Assembly: GCF_000003815.2 (NCBI RefSeq) | Contig: NC_049997.1 | Coordinates: 10,677,705 to 10,714,501, forward strand | Length of the DNA: 36,797 bases | Reading direction: 5' to 3' | Source of the DNA: Branchiostoma floridae | Taxonomy: Eukaryota > Chordata > Leptocardii > Amphioxiformes > Branchiostomatidae | In this document: positions 19,213 through 29,919 of the stretch, in pieces | Layout of the letters: each line of letters opens with the position of its first letter | Position numbering within the stretch: position 1 is the first letter of the stretch | Made by a program: the position numbers and the translations under genes | The notes under the pieces: model-generated | The model's input: the letters and a program-made list of their open reading frames with translations, nothing else | What the model was told of the DNA's origin: nothing | The model's database searches: none

Positions 19213-19630
19213 GTGCTGGGTACCGGTACAAAATCGTTTTTCCTCATTGAACTGGTCCACAAAAAATTCGGTGGGCCGGATGTTGGACCGATTGGAAAAT
19301 TAATTGATTATATGATCAGGCATTCGCACGTTTTCGGGGTTACCGGTCTAGGCAAATAACAAAAGCAGATTGGACTCTATTGTCATTTTAATAACTTTTA
19401 CAGTCAATCGTACAGAGGTATTTAGCCTTGCAGGATTTTTAAAACGCCAGTGGGGGTCTAATGCTACACGAAACAGAATTATATTCTTTATAGCAAAATG
19501 GACCATTGTTTTGAGTACCGTCCATTTACAAGTTTTCACATAATGAATCAGGTCCAGGTTCAGGTCCAGACCGGACCTGATCCTCTGGACCTGAACCGGA
19601 CCTGGACCTGAATTTTATGTCCGGTACCCA
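19213..19630. mobile_element. hAT-like non-autonomous element, about 415 bp
   Basis: The left end is gtgctGGGTACCGGTAC and the right end gtccGGTACCCaaccctag, an imperfect inverted pair. The TAGGGTTGGGTACC-type end resembles many hAT elements. Near the right end lies a strongly self-complementary array of ggtcca/aggtc blocks (19548-19611). The 8-bp duplication expected for hAT is not clear. Confidence 0.6.
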
Positions 19631-19633
19631 ACC

Positions 19634-19730
19634 CTAGTGACCACTCACTGGTCAGCTTGATTGGGACCCCGTTGTTGGGGCAGGTCTTTCTGCGCAAGAC
19701 CAATCACCTAAATTGAACAACTTTTCTTCG
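19634..19730. repeat. direct repeat, copy 2 (partner 19110-19205)
   Basis: It starts at the same base of the block as copy 1 and ends at the same cttttcttcgt, with a few changes. Confidence 0.85.
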
Positions 19731-19800
19731 TCAACCTTTTTTAATTCTTCAGCAAATTTTTCGACGACCATCTGCGCCGAATTTAATCAATGCATATTGA

Positions 19801-19827
19801 TCTACCAACCTGATGAAACAATTTACG
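19801..19827. repeat. 27-bp segment shared with 3191-3217
   Basis: The block tctaccaacctgatgaaac is followed by atttacgg. The following open frame (19813-20142, 109 codons) starts inside this repeat and resembles nothing known to me. Confidence 0.6.
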
Positions 19828-20595
19828 GAACACCTTTTACCAAAAACGACCTGCAGAATATCTTTTCCCGCAATTCATGACGTTTATTTGAATATCAGAC
19901 TGATGGATTTGTTGGAGAAGGCAACATATTTAACGGACATGAAACTATATTTAGATTTTCCCGAGACAAAACTTTTCAAAACCACATTCTCAAGTCGGGC
20001 CGATTTGTACCACTTTAATATCGCTCCAAATCTTGTACTACGCGATTCAAAAAGAGCAGAGAAAACAGCTCACGTCGACGAAGTCAAAGGTTTGCTTGCC
20101 GTTTGGCGACCTCACCGCGTTAGCGCTGTGTACATTAGATAGGATCCCGCAAACCAATGGGCCCGTCATTACTCTACCTTGTGTGAGCAAATTGGATTGA
20201 CTCGTGCTCGCATTACAGCGCCCAAACCAAATGTGTTGAGCGGAAATAGGGTCAAAAGTTCGCCTGATCGGCTGTTACAAAGTCTACGCTGAATTTGATG
20301 GAGGCGAAATGGAAAGATAAAGCTGGCATTGACCAGATAGAGGGGGATGTTCCTGGCTGTTTTCCACGAATAGGCATGACGCAACATTTAAAGAGTTCAG
20401 ACCCTGGGGGCCAACTAGAATAATTCTCTTTCAAACTTTAGAATGAAGTAGTTTTATATCGAGTCATCGCTGAAGGACACATACAGACACTTTATACACA
20501 AACTGGTTACGTAAAAACGATACACCGCATAGTAAAAGCTACACACGAAACGTAGCGTGTGGATATTTTACAAATATTTGGCAGGAGCAAAGTTC
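19828..20595. other. no gene supported
   Basis: There is an open frame of 109 codons on + (to 20142) and two weak minus frames near 20169-20434. None has domain motifs, splice sites in frame, or family resemblance. Confidence 0.5.
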
Positions 20596-20604
20596 AAGGT
20601 GGCA

Positions 20605-20726
20605 TCTCACAGCACTTGGGGCACCGGTGCGGCACTGCATGGCTCGAACGATAATAGACGACTTTGTCACAGTGTCACAGTGAACGAACCCCGCAGTGCC
20701 GCATCGGTGCCCCAAGTGCAGTGAGA
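20605..20726. mobile_element. 122-bp fold-back form of the TTAA MITE
   Basis: The arms TCTCACAGCACTTGGGGCAC and the complement (gtgccccaagtgcagtgaga) pair, extended by cggtgcggcactgc/gcagtgccgcatcgg. A loop of about 50 bases contains gtcacagtgtcacagtg. Upstream aaggtggca matches the family end. It is much shorter than the 250-bp copies, so it was deleted internally. Confidence 0.78.
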
Positions 20727-23116
20727 ATGACCTGTCATGAATATAAAAAACACCGCAAAAAAGGAGCATTGGAAAATTTCCTCTACAAATATCTTCAGCA
20801 CTATATAGTATGATGCTACAATACAACTAAGTGTATAGACTACGATTTTATCTGTGTCTTATAAGCCTTGCGACTTCGCAAAACATGACAATAAAAATTC
20901 ATAACCCGTAAACCACGCCATTGTAATTCTGCTTTGATTACATCAAGTACATATGGTATTGATATTGTATTTGCTTTGTTATGATTTTGTTTCTGTACCT
21001 ACACCTCCTGAAAGAAATTGAAATTTGCTCAAAGGCAGTTCATAAACGCCCACGTTTGGCTTACGAGTTTGGCATTAGTTACAAGTCTCTTGGTTACAGA
21101 GTTATTGCTTGCAGTGATTCGATCTCTACATTCAAAATGCATTTTGTTTTGTTTCAAAGGCTCTATCCTACCGATGCAAGTTTTGTACATGTTCACGTTA
21201 TTTGCTATGTTTTATTAATACACCACCCTTCTGGTGAATCCAATTTAAGGTTATAACATAAAACCATAGCTACGCTTTGGTTGTTTTTATATTGACGCCG
21301 TGCATTCAGCTACAGCAAATAGAATATACAGCAAATACAAACGAATTTACAAACGCTTTCTGTCCGTTTTATGTACATCCTAGTCAATTTTTTTTAAACG
21401 TTGAAGTAATGATTCAGAAGAAAACCTTAAGTCTAAATCAATAATACAAGACCTTCTTGCCCTCAACATTGACAAACTGCTCTTTGAAGGTATTTTTGGA
21501 AAAGATCTCAGGTTAAAGAGTTGACCCGGCCCCGATTAGGATTGGTTTTGTGGTGATATTGAGGTTTGACGTTTGAAGAAGGATTGAGTCGCTGGAATAA
21601 TGGCTCATGGGGGACACTTTTAGCAGTAACGTTACTTGAAGAAATTAAAATGTGACCGCTATTCTGGGATATGGTCGCTTGTGCATGTCCCCAGAGACCG
21701 GGAGAAATGTAATCTGTCAAAGATCATTCTAGAAGGAAAGGCGCATTGCTGCCGAAGAGCATGAAACGGTAGCGACATCAGAGAGTGGTCGGGACGGACG
21801 GGGGTCAGCTAACGCTAACGCCACATTTCCAAACCGGGGCCCGGCCAGAAAGGAAAATAAAAATGTTTACGTTAAAACATACACATGTGAAGATAATGCC
21901 CACGACTATTCTCTTTGCGTCTTGTGTAGCTTGGTGTCTTTTATATTATACTTTTCGCTCCCGAAAGCTCTCCGACCAGGCTCGAATTTGGAAATGTGAC
22001 TTAGGCCTAAGCAGGCTGACAGAGGACCACCCGAGGTTAAAGCTATATGCTATGTAATATTTGGACAATACAAAAAGTAGATTTTCCTGCCATTTCTTTA
22101 AATAGTATGCTAAATCTACCCTTTAGCATTGACTACCAAGGCTCAGTTAGAGAAGTTACAACATCAGTGCATCATAGTTTTCATACAAACATGTCTACAA
22201 ACTGTGATCTTTCTACATGTACCTCCATAGTTCCTAGGGAAACACGCCCACATCTGGCTTATCACATTCTTGTGTGCCTGACTGCACAGTGGGGTGTCTG
22301 ATGACAGTTTCACCATCTTTTTTGTAAAATGTAATCTTTGCTAGATTTCTTGTAGTTTTGAAGGGAATATAACCTCAGCTTATTGATACCCTAAAAATAG
22401 ACTAAGTGCATGATTATATCCTATTCTGAAGTGAAAAAATTGAGTGTTTTCAAAGAAGAAGATATTAATTGTTCTCCCCTGTAGTCACCCTGGAGTGTGA
22501 TTCATTACCCTACACACTAGGGTGCCTACTGGAGGCCTGGAAGTTGTTGTCTACATACTGGAGGGTCTAACTCTGGGTGTCACTGAGATAAAACTACGTA
22601 GCATAGCTTCAAAACTCTTCATGTAGCGCCATGCTGATCCTATGGCAGACAAGCTATGGGACTGATTGACAGATGGATGGTCACCTGCGCGTGCATCTGC
22701 TTGCATCGACTTTTTCAACAACGACGGTTGCATTGTGTTAACAAGGGACACGACGTCGTTTTGATTCGCCTAAGGCATTTAGCTTTATGTCAACTCATGG
22801 CAGCTTAAGAACAAAATTTGCAATGTCAATATATGTACCGCAAGATCCTGGCGAATTTAGAATTAAGTTTACTTAAAAGCAGCCACGAGAAATAGTCTGC
22901 CGCCAATGATTTATGTTCCTAGACTTGATTTTAGATTACGATTACGATTTTGATTTATTTTTATTTTTTTCTTATTCATGATTTCGATTTTGGTTTGCAA
23001 CTTATGTACTAATGTTTTCCTCTGTTCCTGGGTCCCCTTGGAAATTAACAAGGTCTGGTGTTTTGAAGATGCAATAAATAGAAGAAAGGAATAAAATCAG
23101 AAACCAATTCAAAGTA
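20727..23116. other. no gene supported
   Basis: Several frames of 60-90 codons occur (20981-21256, 21508-21720, 21785-22057 with one hydrophobic stretch, 22047-22301, and minus 22551-22751). None shows a family motif or a coherent splice context. I see no inverted repeat of size here. Confidence 0.5.
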
Positions 23117-23188
23117 CAGGTCCTTAGCGGTGTTCGCTAAATGCGTCATTGCAGTTATTTTTTGTTATTTTCTCCGATTGTTTATAAT
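23117..23188. mobile_element. left half of a TTAA MITE, cut by the LINE
   Basis: The order of blocks (gttcg, tgcg, ttgttattttc, gatt, tataat) follows 14845-14895. The copy resumes at 24670 on the other side of the LINE. Confidence 0.6.
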
Positions 23189-23232
23189 GACAATGACAAT
23201 GACAATGACAATGATGTTTATTGCATGTTCAT

Positions 23233-23245
23233 GCCCCAATGGGGC
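23233..23245 (-). repeat. hairpin in the LINE 3' untranslated region
   Basis: GCCCC-AAT-GGGGC lies between the stop codon and the repetitive tail. CR1/L2-type elements often carry a 3' hairpin recognised by their own reverse transcriptase, and this is a candidate for it. Confidence 0.5.
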
Positions 23246-23310
23246 TAAATGCATTAAGTTTGATATAAAGTTAATGACAACAAATAAACAATGATGTATC
23301 CTAATAATAA

Positions 23311-24657
23311 CTATTTTCTACAAGCTTCGTCCCTCCTCTTAAAACAAGAGTAAACGAACTTACACAGTTCTTCCAATATGTCATAGTTAGTTGATGACAT
23401 CAGATATTTAAACATGTCTGCCTTTGTTATGTTTGTATATTTCTCTTTAACACGTTTAACATTAACAAGGCTATTACGCATATCATTGTACAGAGAACAC
23501 TCTAGTACAAAGTGCATTTCATTTTCTATACATCTGACATTCTTATTACAAAACATGCATATTCTATCGTCAGGAGGAGTTCGGGTGTATCTGCCAGCTT
23601 CAATTTGCAGTGGGTGATCGCTGATCCTTAATTTAGTCATGGCTCGGCGATAACTAAAATTTGTTATCTCTAGGTACTTTTCTCTTTCATAAGTAAGCTT
23701 GAATTTTCTGTAGGTTCTTAACTTATTACCTTGGTTTTCCTTCATGCCAGGAGAATTCATTTCGGAGTAAAAATTTTGAACAAAGTTGTCTTTCAGTCTT
23801 TGGTTTACTTCGGACTGAGCGACAGATGTGTTGCGATCACTGTTAATCAAAAGATAGGCAAAACCAGACTCNNNNNNNNNNNNNNNNNNNNNNNNNNNNN
23901 NNNNNNNNNNNNNNNNNNNNNNNNNNNNNNNNNNNNNNNNNNNNNNNNNNNNNNNNNNNNNNNNNNNNNNNNNNNNNNNNNNNNNNNNNNNNNNNNNNNN
24001 NNNNNNNNNNNNNNNNNNNNNNNNNNNNNNNNNNNNNNNNNNNNNNNNNNNNCTTGTTGCAAGATTACTTGAGTTTTTCTTACGCCTATACGGACTGCAA
24101 AACTTCAGATGAACTTGTTCAATGGGTGACTTATCATTTAATCCGATTTTGCCCCATACCTCTGCACCATAAGTCAATATTGGGACAACGCAGGCATCAA
24201 ATAATTTACAATATACTGAAATTGAAGGATTGGTTTCTCCTAGTGTTGTTTTAATACTGAACAGAGCTCTTAGCGCCTTCTTTTGTAGTGTTTTTAATGC
24301 TGTTGTGAAGTTGCAACCTGTTGTAAGCACCACTCCTAAATAGCAATATGAAGAAACTATCTCTATGTCTTCGTTGAGTATATGAAATTTGAGATTTGAG
24401 AACATATGACCCTTTTTGTTAAATACGATTATTTTTGTCTTATTTATGTTAACTGATAATTTCCATTTGTTGCAATAGAGACCTAGTTTATCAATTGCAT
24501 TTTGAAGACCATTTTGGCTAGTTGATAGTAGGACAAGGTCGTCGGCATAAAATAAACTTGATACTTCAGATGTATTTAGCAAGGGCGCATCAAAATCTCC
24601 TGTATTCAGTTCGTCTGCTAAGTCACTGATATATAGGTTAAATAGTGAGGGACTTAT
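23311..24657 (-). pseudogene. LINE reverse transcriptase, C-terminal part
   Basis: This is the remnant of the element's polymerase, which copies its own RNA at the nick in chromosomal DNA. The frame opens at the truncation with SPSLFNLYISDL, continues to FYADDLVLLS (the catalytic YADD box, about 24538-24552) and KWKLSVNINKTK, then the thumb region. An N gap of 181 bases follows. The part after the gap ends with a Cys/His pattern, CMFCNK...HFVLECSLY, typical of CR1/L2-type proteins. The N-terminal endonuclease and the first polymerase blocks are missing, so it is inactive. The frame is otherwise open, which suggests a fairly young insertion. That the frame continues across the gap depends on the gap size being right. 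Confidence 0.88.
23872..24052. other. assembly gap, 181 N
   Basis: The run of N lies inside the LINE reading frame. From neighbouring families about 60 residues are expected there, which agrees with the gap length. Confidence 0.98.
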
Positions 24658-24669
24658 TATTAATTATTC

Positions 24670-24820
24670 ATAATTTAGATATTGCGTAACACGTAAAAGT
24701 ATGACTAAGAAGAAGACAATTATTTTTAAAAAGTAAGAAAATTCGTCTGAAATTCGTTGAGGATCTTTCGAACCCAGCATACGCAGTGACGCAAGCGTGA
24801 CGCAAGTGCAATGAAGGGGG
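24670..24820. mobile_element. right half of the TTAA MITE cut by the LINE
   Basis: ataatttagatattgcgtaa, aagtatgac, aaattcgttgag, atctttcgaac and caagtgcaatga follow the order seen at 16530-16690. It completes the copy begun at 23117-23188. Confidence 0.72.
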
Positions 24821-26336
24821 AACCTTTAGACAGCGTGACACACGCGTCATCGATCATAAGGTGAGCTTTTCTCTCTATCTTGCATAGACTAATTGCAGAA
24901 GCAAATAAATTACATGTTATGTTGTAATGAATAATAAGTTTATTGTAAGTATCATGAAAATGAAGATCCATATAGTATGTGACTACTCAAGTATATGCAT
25001 ATAATGTCTCTAAATCTGAACTTCATCTAAAACAGCAGCGTCTTTATCTGAGACAGATGAAAGTTTTACATCCTCAAGTACCATATGTACGAAGTATTCT
25101 ATCTCGTGTTTGTTACGAAAATATTATGTTTATGCCGTCTTATGTGAAATTGTATTGTATCATTGTTATGTAATGTTATTTGTAGACCTTTGTAACCAGC
25201 TGCATAGGTCTGTGTCATGTACTGTTGCGTTTTGAATAAATAAATTAAGAAATAACAAAAATGATCCTACAAGTAAAACGCATATATCAAGTAGTACCCA
25301 ACTTTCAAGGTCACGTCCCTGCTAGTTAAAATGGTGGTTGACAAAGACAAATAGCCTAAAGACAATTTTAGTCTGTTTTAATGAGAATAGCTAACAACAA
25401 AAGCCTTTTATCTGCACTTAAACACAAAGTAATGCTCATTTGCCTCAGTTAATCACCCCGATTAATAAACATGCCACTGCGCCTTTGAGTACAATCACTC
25501 TTAACAAATCGCATTTCATGAATACGATCACTTTTATCACTGTAATGTATTCATAAACATAGCAAGTTCTTCAGTGTGACTTAACAGAGCTTCTGCACAG
25601 GGAATTTATCTAGTCCCCTAAGCCAATTAAAACTCGTCCTGTCGCTTCTTTTGAAGTCGATGATGTAAATTATTTCACAGGCATGAAATGAAACTGATTG
25701 CATGCAAATGATCATGAATATTGAGACTGATCTACAACTCAATGAACAGTTCAGCTTATCTTTCACTGGTGTTGACTGGTAAATTACAGAAAGTTTGTAC
25801 AATGTTCACAGTACAGATGCACACTGTACCTTGAACATTCCCCTAGCCCTTTTCGACAAGTACAATGAACAGTGGGCCACATACAGTTTAACGTCCCGTC
25901 CTGAGTAATGCGTCTCTTTCAAGTAGCGTGCAACAGCAGAGTTTGTGACCGCAGCCAGCTTCCGATCTCACGACTTCTTGTCTCGTTCAGAGACAGGGTC
26001 AATGAACTACCACTGAAATAGGCACGTCACATGTGTTACTGTCAGTCTATACAGACTATGACTGTACGCAAAGGAACTAGACGACAGTGGAGATTGCATT
26101 ACTCATAAATGTTCAATACAAAAGACAAAAACGCTAACGTTACAACTTAGCAATTATTGTTGTAGTACTGTCGTCCAACACAAATGAAATAAACATTCAG
26201 AACCTTTCCAAGATAGTACAAGATAGATGAACGTGGAACATTCATCAACTCTGGAAACGAATCTTTACTTGTCAACGAGTAATGTACGACCTGCGAGTGC
26301 AATCTATCAGCAGATGCAGGAAGGTGTCAGAAAAAC
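24821..26336. other. no gene supported
   Basis: AT-rich. Around 25140-25250 the sequence ending in ttttgaataaataaatt looks like the 3' tail of a retroposon or an old transcript, without coding support. I see nothing else. Confidence 0.5.
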
Positions 26337-26350
26337 ACCCGCTGGATACT
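26337..26350. repeat. 14-bp target-site duplication, left
   Basis: ACCCGCTGGATACT recurs exactly at 26717-26730, bracketing the LINE tail. Confidence 0.85.
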
Positions 26351-26716
26351 ACATCTTACGTCTTCCCCAGGTAGGCTTTAGGGCCTGTCAGTTGAGAGCA
26401 TCGTCTCTTCCACTCTTCCCGATCATGGAAGATCCCCCCCTCTTCCAGTCTAACTAGTCTACCCAGTCTGTACTTTGTCAGTATCTCCTGTATGTTGTCC
26501 CTCCATCTCTTTCTGGGTGTACCTAAGGGGCGCTTGCCCTTTGGTTTGTACTGGAGAGCTATCTTCGGAATTCTTCCCTCGTCCATTCTTTCCAGATGTC
26601 CTAGCCATCTTAGGGCTGCTCTTTCTATGTCTTGTTCTATTGACGTTATGCCTAATGTTTCTCTGAGGTACGTGTTTCTTAGTCTGTGGGCCCTTTTTTT
26701 GCCTAGCATTGTACGG
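26351..26716 (-). mobile_element. RTE-like LINE tail, 366 bp, with intact 14-bp target duplication
   Basis: This is a minus-strand insert between exact 14-bp direct repeats. It contains only the last coding part of a LINE and five bases after the stop codon (TAA at 26356-26358). A very short 3' untranslated region is known for RTE-type elements, and the protein motif fits that group loosely. Severe 5' truncation is normal for target-primed insertion. The exact duplication and the open frame indicate a young event. Confidence 0.87.
26356..26710 (-). pseudogene. LINE reverse transcriptase extreme C-terminus
   Basis: The segment from VRTMLGKKRAHRLRN to the end carries the well-known LINE tail LRWLGHLERMDEGRIPK, then a basic GKRPLGTPRKRWRD motif and a final DREEWKRR. 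These follow the thumb domain in RTE and related elements. The polymerase core and endonuclease are absent, so it has no activity. The longer open frame that starts at 26868 is a chance fusion: the residues upstream of about 26716 come from the target DNA. Confidence 0.85.
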
Positions 26717-26730
26717 ACCCGCTGGATACT
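26717..26730. repeat. 14-bp target-site duplication, right
   Basis: This is an exact copy of 26337-26350, at the 5' junction of the minus-strand LINE tail. Confidence 0.85.
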
Positions 26731-27411
26731 TGGCCAAACCGCGAGGCACGCACTGCATGTGTTTCCGGACTGTCGATTCCAAGTTGGCCTGTTTGTAGGA
26801 AGATTGATGAGCAAGTTGGAAGCGTTCGTGCGAAAGATACCGTTGACATAAGTGGATGATAATGACACGATTCGTCACACTCGCTCTTGCTTAATGGGCT
26901 GTTCTGAACAAGCGCTTCGGAGCGTTTCCCCCGCTTGGGACGTGAGCTTCTTCGTTAGCTTGACGTGTTCTGTTTTCATAATCTTCACCACCATTAATGT
27001 TTAGATATTGCTAATACTATGTTGTTCTGTATGTAGCCTCATAGCTAGTAGTTGTTATTATATATCAAACTGCTCTTTCTATGATCACGAAAGAAAAAGC
27101 TGTTTGAAGAGGCCACCAAATTCCATCCAAACTTCTTAACATTCACCGACAAAAAGAAAACAATTCTCCTTCTAACTTCACAAACCCACACATAATAGAA
27201 AAGGTGGGATCTTTCGTCTTCCATTGTCTTCGAAAAAGTCGAACCCAATAACCCAGGACCTAGACTAAAGTAGACACCTTTGATATTGTTTTTACTTTGT
27301 CTGAATCTCCCATGTTTCCTGCAATTTGCCCACGGGCAATAATTTGTAATAAACTTTATTATTATATATCGCTAGTAGATTGGCATTCCTACACGTAACT
27401 CTTTTTTCAAG
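26731..27411. other. no gene seen
   Basis: No repeat or frame beyond the chance extension of the LINE frame up to 26868. Confidence 0.6.
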
Positions 27412-27708
27412 GCCATTCCATTTGCAAACCTAACTCCACTTCCCGTCGACATTTTATGAAATTGTTCTCTTTTTATACCACTGGCGTCCACTGTCTATAA
27501 TACGCGTAGGGAAGACATTCATATATTTCTATATAGTACCAGAATATCAGGTAACCCGTCGCTGAAACTGGTCCAAAATGGTTCCATTGACATTACTACT
27601 TTTACTACGTTCCATTGTCTTCCCATTTTCCTGGCCACTTCATTTTTCAGCCCTCCCGTCGACATTTTGTGAAATTATTATTTTCTTTTTAACCACTGGC
27701 TTCTTTAA
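27412..27708. repeat. diverged direct repeat pair (27412-27486 and 27632-27708)
   Basis: The two copies share ggcca, tcccgtcgacatttt, tgaaatt and accactggc, about 213 bases apart. It is an old local duplication. Confidence 0.6.
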
Positions 27709-27871
27709 AGCTTATGACTATAAGCAAGGATGGTAACTGATTTAAAAACATAAGAAGTCTATAAGAGAACCTTTTTAAATGAGTGGGTGAAATTAAACCA
27801 CCTACTAGGGAAACCTTAAACACTGCTGTCTATTGGAATAGTTAGTATCAATGGCCATGTAGCCCCAGATA

Positions 27872-28056
27872 CTTTAAATGTATTTAAGTTCGATGGAATT
27901 TGATTTCGCGATAGCAGGAAGAGGCGATGGTTTTAAGTTCGCGGTAGCACAATGCTCTATAATCTCTAACTGCCATGGAAAAATGTTCGCGGTGGTTTCA
28001 AGTTCACCGCGAAAACCGCAAACATTCAACCACCGCAGAAGTTTCTGCATTTACGG
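27872..28056 (-). mobile_element. CGCGG-rich TA MITE, copy 2 (reverse orientation)
   Basis: The right end reads tttctgcatttacGG before TA (28057-28058), and the left end starts CTTTAAATGTATTTAAGTTC after TA (27870-27871). The inner blocks aaatgttcgcggtggttt and accgcgaaaaccgc match the copies at 12304 and 35662. It is about 20 bases shorter than they are. Confidence 0.78.
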
Positions 28057-28058
28057 TA

Positions 28059-28652
28059 TTGAGAATGCTTTCCATTGCCATGAGGCCAAGGACATGTATT
28101 TGAAAGCTTCCGGAGCGTGACTTATCTTCCTGTAAGCATCTTATCTATGGTTCATCTTCTGCACACCATGGGAAATGTCTCCCAAGGTTTTCTAAGGACA
28201 GTGAAGTTTACTTTCAAGGACAACAGTACTCTGTAATCGGGTGGCGATAGGAAAATTGATCAATTCTGACGGATAAAAGTAATAATTTCAGTTCTTTTTT
28301 TTTTTTTCCAAATTCGACACCAGCGTATATAGACCGCGGGATACCTAGTAATTGGTATACACAATTAATGCTGCTTAAAAAATCTCTGTCGAATGATGTA
28401 AAGCGGAAACTGAAAACAAGAGACTGAAAATAAAAGAAAATGCTGATATTGACGTGTAGACCATTATTTTATTTATTCGACTTTCCAGATTGAATACAAT
28501 CTAAAGGGAGTCGGTAACAGAAATCAAAAGATCTACAGACTTAAAATAAGACAATAGATATAAGAAAAGCCTAACACCATATACTAAAATAATAGCTACA
28601 ATAAGAAATAATGAAATAAGATAACAAGATCAATGATAATTATAAATGAGAC
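28059..28652. other. no gene seen
   Basis: AT-rich. A T-run of 14 lies at about 28295-28308. I see no frame of note. Confidence 0.65.
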
Positions 28653-28884
28653 TTAAGGTATCTCGGTTGGCTAAATTGGCATTTTGACCTTCCACTGTTT
28701 TCTTTTTAATAAATTAAGAAAGAATAGAGCCGTAACGAATATTGATAGATGGGCATTAGAGAATTCTAAATCTGATTTTTTGGGGCCGAATTGATGACGT
28801 CATCATTTTTATTACCTCTGATATTATTTTTTTCTATGACAAAATACAGCACTTTGGTACATACCACTGTAATGAAACTTCGTT

Positions 28885-29079
28885 TTTCGTTGCATAATGA
28901 TGGAAGCTACAAACGTAGTGTTGCGCAAACTGATATCTACTAATGATCTGTAGTAATTAGAAAATGTTTGTTTTCATCTAAATAAAAAAATTTAATTCCT
29001 AGTAACTACAGATCGATAGTAGATATCAGTTTGCGCAACAGTACGTTTGTAGCATCCATCATTATGCAACGAAAAACGA
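28885..29079. repeat. inner inverted repeat within the fold-back element
   Basis: tcgttttt cgttgcataatgatg, ctacaaacgta and ttgcgcaaactgatatctac on the left are mirrored on the right around an AT-rich centre (28955-29000). The right arm stops exactly at the gap. Confidence 0.8.
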
Positions 29080-29648
29080 NNNNNNNNNNNNNNNNNNNNN
29101 NNNNNNNNNNNNNNNNNNNNNNNNNNNNNNNNNNNNNNNNNNNNNNNNNNNNNNNNNNNNNNNNNNNNNNNNNNNNNNNNNNNNNNNNNNNNNNNNNNNN
29201 NNNNNNNNNNNNNNNNNNNNNNNNNNNNNNNNNNNNNNNNNNNNNNNNNNNNNNNNNNNNNNNNNNNNNNNNNNNNNNNNNNNNNNNNNNNNNNNNNNNN
29301 NNNNNNNNNNNNNNNNNNNNNNNNNNNNNNNNNNNNNNNNNNNNNNNNNNNNNNNNNNNNNNNNNNNNNNNNNNNNNNNNNNNNNNNNNNNNNNNNNNNN
29401 NNNNNNNNNNNNNNNNNNNNNNNNNNNNNNNNNNNNNNNNNNNNNNNNNNNNNNNNNNNNNNNNNNNNNNNNNNNNNNNNNNNNNNNNNNNNNNNNNNNN
29501 NNNNNNNNNNNNNNNNNNNNNNNNNNNNNNNNNNNNNNNNNNNNNNNNNNNNNNNNNNNNNNNNNNNNNNNNNNNNNNNNNNNNNNNNNNNNNNNNNNNN
29601 NNNNNNNNNNNNNNNNNNNNNNNNNNNNNNNNNNNNNNNNNNNNNNNN
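29080..29648. other. assembly gap, 569 N
   Basis: This gap lies inside the inverted-repeat element. Both edges are parts of its arms. Confidence 0.98.
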
Positions 29649-29919
29649 TTAGACTTTGGGAGTCTACCATCGATTATGCAACGAAAAACGAAGTTTCATT
29701 ACAGTGGTATGTACCAAAGTGCTGTATTTTGTCATAGAAAAAAATAATATCAGAGGTAATAAAAATGATGACGTCATCAATTTGGCCCCCCAAAAATCAG
29801 ATTTAGAATTCTTTAATGCCCATCTATCAACATTCGTTATGGCTCCATTCTTTCTTAATTCATTAAAAAGAAAACAGTGGAAGGTCAAAATGCCAATTTA
29901 GCCAACCGAGATACCTTAA

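Larger units (their letters stand above)
23189..24669 (-). mobile_element. 5'-truncated CR1/L2-like LINE, about 1.48 kb
   Basis: The element runs on the minus strand. Its 3' end (low coordinates) carries an (ACAATG)n-type tail at 23189-23215 and a 3' untranslated region. The reverse-transcriptase frame extends from the middle of the palm domain to the stop at 23311. ATAAT at 23184-23188 and 24670-24674 is a possible short target duplication. Both flanks are halves of one MITE copy. The assembly gap 23872-24052 lies inside the element. Confidence 0.85.
28657..29915. mobile_element. TTAA fold-back element, about 1.26 kb with assembly gap
   Basis: The ends GGTATCTCGGTTGGCTAAAT and the complement are flanked by TTAA (28653-28656, 29916-29919). 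The left arm 28657-28905 and right arm 29669-29915 are inverted copies, sharing ttgaccttccactgttttc, atgatgacgtcatca-type blocks and aaatacagcactttggtaca. A second inverted pair lies inside the left part (28885-28950 and 29000-29079). It has no coding capacity. Confidence 0.85.

Noticed and set aside
19813-20142. 109-codon frame on the + strand
   Set aside because: It begins inside a repeat shared with the SLC5-like gene intron and shows no motif.
21785-22057. 90-codon frame with one hydrophobic stretch (possible membrane protein)
   Set aside because: No family resemblance, no splice or promoter support, and a hydrophobic run of this length is common by chance.
22551-22751. Minus-strand frame of 66 codons with protein-like composition
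   Set aside because: I could not place it in any family, and it has no neighbouring exon. It may be a remnant of a mobile element, but I cannot show this.
29031-29747. Long open frames over 29031-29747 on both strands
   Set aside because: They consist almost entirely of assembly-gap N.
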